64,000 bases of DNA from Flavobacteriaceae bacterium GF1 (lineage in GTDB: Bacteria; Bacteroidota; Bacteroidia; Flavobacteriales; Flavobacteriaceae), in NCBI GenBank assembly GCA_009797885.1, contig WNKP01000019.1, forward strand, positions 1 through 64,000. Direction: 5' to 3'. The notes below the pieces were generated by a model. That model saw only the letters and a list, made by a program, of their open reading frames with translations, did not search any database and was not told the DNA's origin. Below are positions 63,168 through 64,000 of the stretch, in pieces (the stretch's first letter is position 1; each line of letters opens with the position of its first letter). A program made the position numbers and the translations under genes.

Positions 63168-64000
63168 TTATTGGTATTTTGATGGTGCGTAAGATGGTTT
63201 CCATTGCGTCTCGAATTTGGACACTATTGTTGTTGCCACCATATCCCCCATACAGTTGACGGTGGTATTTCCCATATCGATCAAGCGGTAAATGCCCCCT
63301 ACAATGGCCACAATCTCAATGGGCAAATTGAACGCTTCGGCAAATAGCATGGCGACCACCAGTCCCCCTCCAGGAATGCCGGATGAACCCTCAACCACCA
63401 ACAGTCCGATCAATACAACTTGAACCAGTTCTTGAAGGCTAAAATCCAATCCCGCGGCCTGCGCGGTGAAAATGAGGATTCCCGAAAGCATTATGGAAGT
63501 GCCATCCTTGTTGAACTGTGCTCCCATGGGCAAGGTGAAGGAGTATACCTTTTTGGGAAGCTTCATTTTTGTTTCGGCAATGTCAAGTGCCACAGCCAGA
63601 CTGGCCAAACTGCTGCAGGTAGCGATTGTGGTGGCATAGAGCTCCTTGGTCTTTTTAAAAAACCAAGGGATGGAAACCTTTCCAACAGTGGTCAGCAGTA
63701 GCATATATACCACAATCATCAACACCTGTCCCACATAAATTGTGGCGATGAACTTGCCCAGGGCCCCTGCAATATTCGATCCAAATTCGCCGAAGGTAGC
63801 CGCCATCAAGGCACCGAGACACAGTGGGGACAATAGCAATATGTATTCCACCAATTTACGCATCAGACCGGCCAAAAGGTCATATCCCTTTTCCAAAGGT
63901 TCCCGCGCCTTCGGGGGGAGCTTTAGGGTGACTATTCCTAAAAGGACGGCAAAAACCACTATTTGAATGAGGTTTCCCTCAGCAAAGGATTTAAAAATAT
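63168..64000 (-). CDS. dicarboxylate/amino acid:cation symporter (5' end off window)
   Basis: The last 277 codons are visible; the frame is open to the window edge (…FAEGNLIQIVVFAVLLGIVT), so the N-terminus is missing. DAACS motifs: 'ATCSSLASLAVALDIAE', 'PMGAQFNKDGTSIM' (NMDGT-like), 'VEGSSGIPGGGLVV' and 'DMGNTTVNCMGDMVATT'. It is a Na+- or H+-coupled importer of C4-dicarboxylates or acidic or neutral amino acids. With the downstream peptidase it may form a peptide-degradation and amino-acid uptake unit. Confidence 0.92.
   Translation of the reverse strand, partial: IFKSFAEGNLIQIVVFAVLLGIVTLKLPPKAREPLEKGYDLLAGLMRKLVEYILLLSPLCLGALMAATFGEFGSNIAGALGKFIATIYVGQVLMIVVYMLLLTTVGKVSIPWFFKKTKELYATTIATCSSLASLAVALDIAETKMKLPKKVYSFTLPMGAQFNKDGTSIMLSGILIFTAQAAGLDFSLQELVQVVLIGLLVVEGSSGIPGGGLVVAMLFAEAFNLPIEIVAIVGGIYRLIDMGNTTVNCMGDMVATTIVSKFETQWKPSYAPSKYQ

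Overview
The window is the chromosome of a Bacteroidota member, most likely a marine Flavobacteriaceae species. The evidence is two SusC/SusD pairs, a FecI/FecR-type sigma/anti-sigma pair, many SPII lipoproteins, a TTTG/TAnnTTTG-type promoter, dense Lys/Asn-rich coding, and tandem secreted proteins with tail-fibre-like 'VGIGT..P' repeats. No rRNA, tRNA, CRISPR array, transposase or phage structural operon was recognised.

Layout. (1) 1-7643, minus strand: nine tandem, mostly overlapping genes (the ninth cut by the window edge) for secreted proteins with unrelated N-terminal parts and a nearly constant C-terminal block that runs into a coiled coil. (2) 8115-14386, plus strand, divergent from the array: a compact type II secretion/type IV pilus-like operon (pseudopilin, prepilin peptidase, GspE ATPase, secretin, PilM/PilN-like and PilO/GspM-like proteins) with no GspF. 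(3) 14775-16276, minus: aldose 1-epimerase followed by the C-terminal remnant of a GH3 glucosidase, then a 620-bp intergenic stretch with two inverted-repeat elements. (4) 16896-19045: a SigZ-like sigma factor and two poorly known envelope genes. (5) 19269-27331, plus: a TetR-controlled exporter (TolC, HlyD, two ABC ATPases, DUF2141 protein, two ABC-2 permeases, OMPLA-like phospholipase) with three matching operator palindromes. (6) 28151-30816: YncE-like lipoprotein, PanE-like reductase and a small secreted protein.

(7) 31252-39814, minus: ECF sigma - FecR - SusC (with STN domain) - SusD - two secreted glycerophosphodiester phosphodiesterases. This looks like a trans-envelope-signalling nutrient locus for glycerophosphodiesters rather than for a polysaccharide. 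(8) 40059-57839, minus: a large polysaccharide/xylose locus. It starts with SusC - SusD - two-repeat surface lipoprotein, then a terminator hairpin, then GH16 - XylB - XylA - XylE-type porter - GH43 - GH26-type hydrolase - PhyH oxygenase - Gfo/Idh oxidoreductase - LacI regulator. The pathway reads from surface capture of a beta-linked algal glycan, through hydrolysis to xylose, to xylulose-5-phosphate. A palindromic four-half-site operator lies upstream of susC. (9) 58563-64000, minus: dicarboxylate/amino-acid symporter (5' end off the window) - S41-like peptidase - BNR-propeller protein.

The least explained element is the tandem array, which resembles a cassette-diversified set of surface fibres. 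The other unusual features are an in-frame amber codon just before a conserved ABC ATPase tail, the GDPD-linked SusCD locus, and the combination of a GH26 beta-1,3-xylanase-like enzyme with a complete xylose catabolic set.
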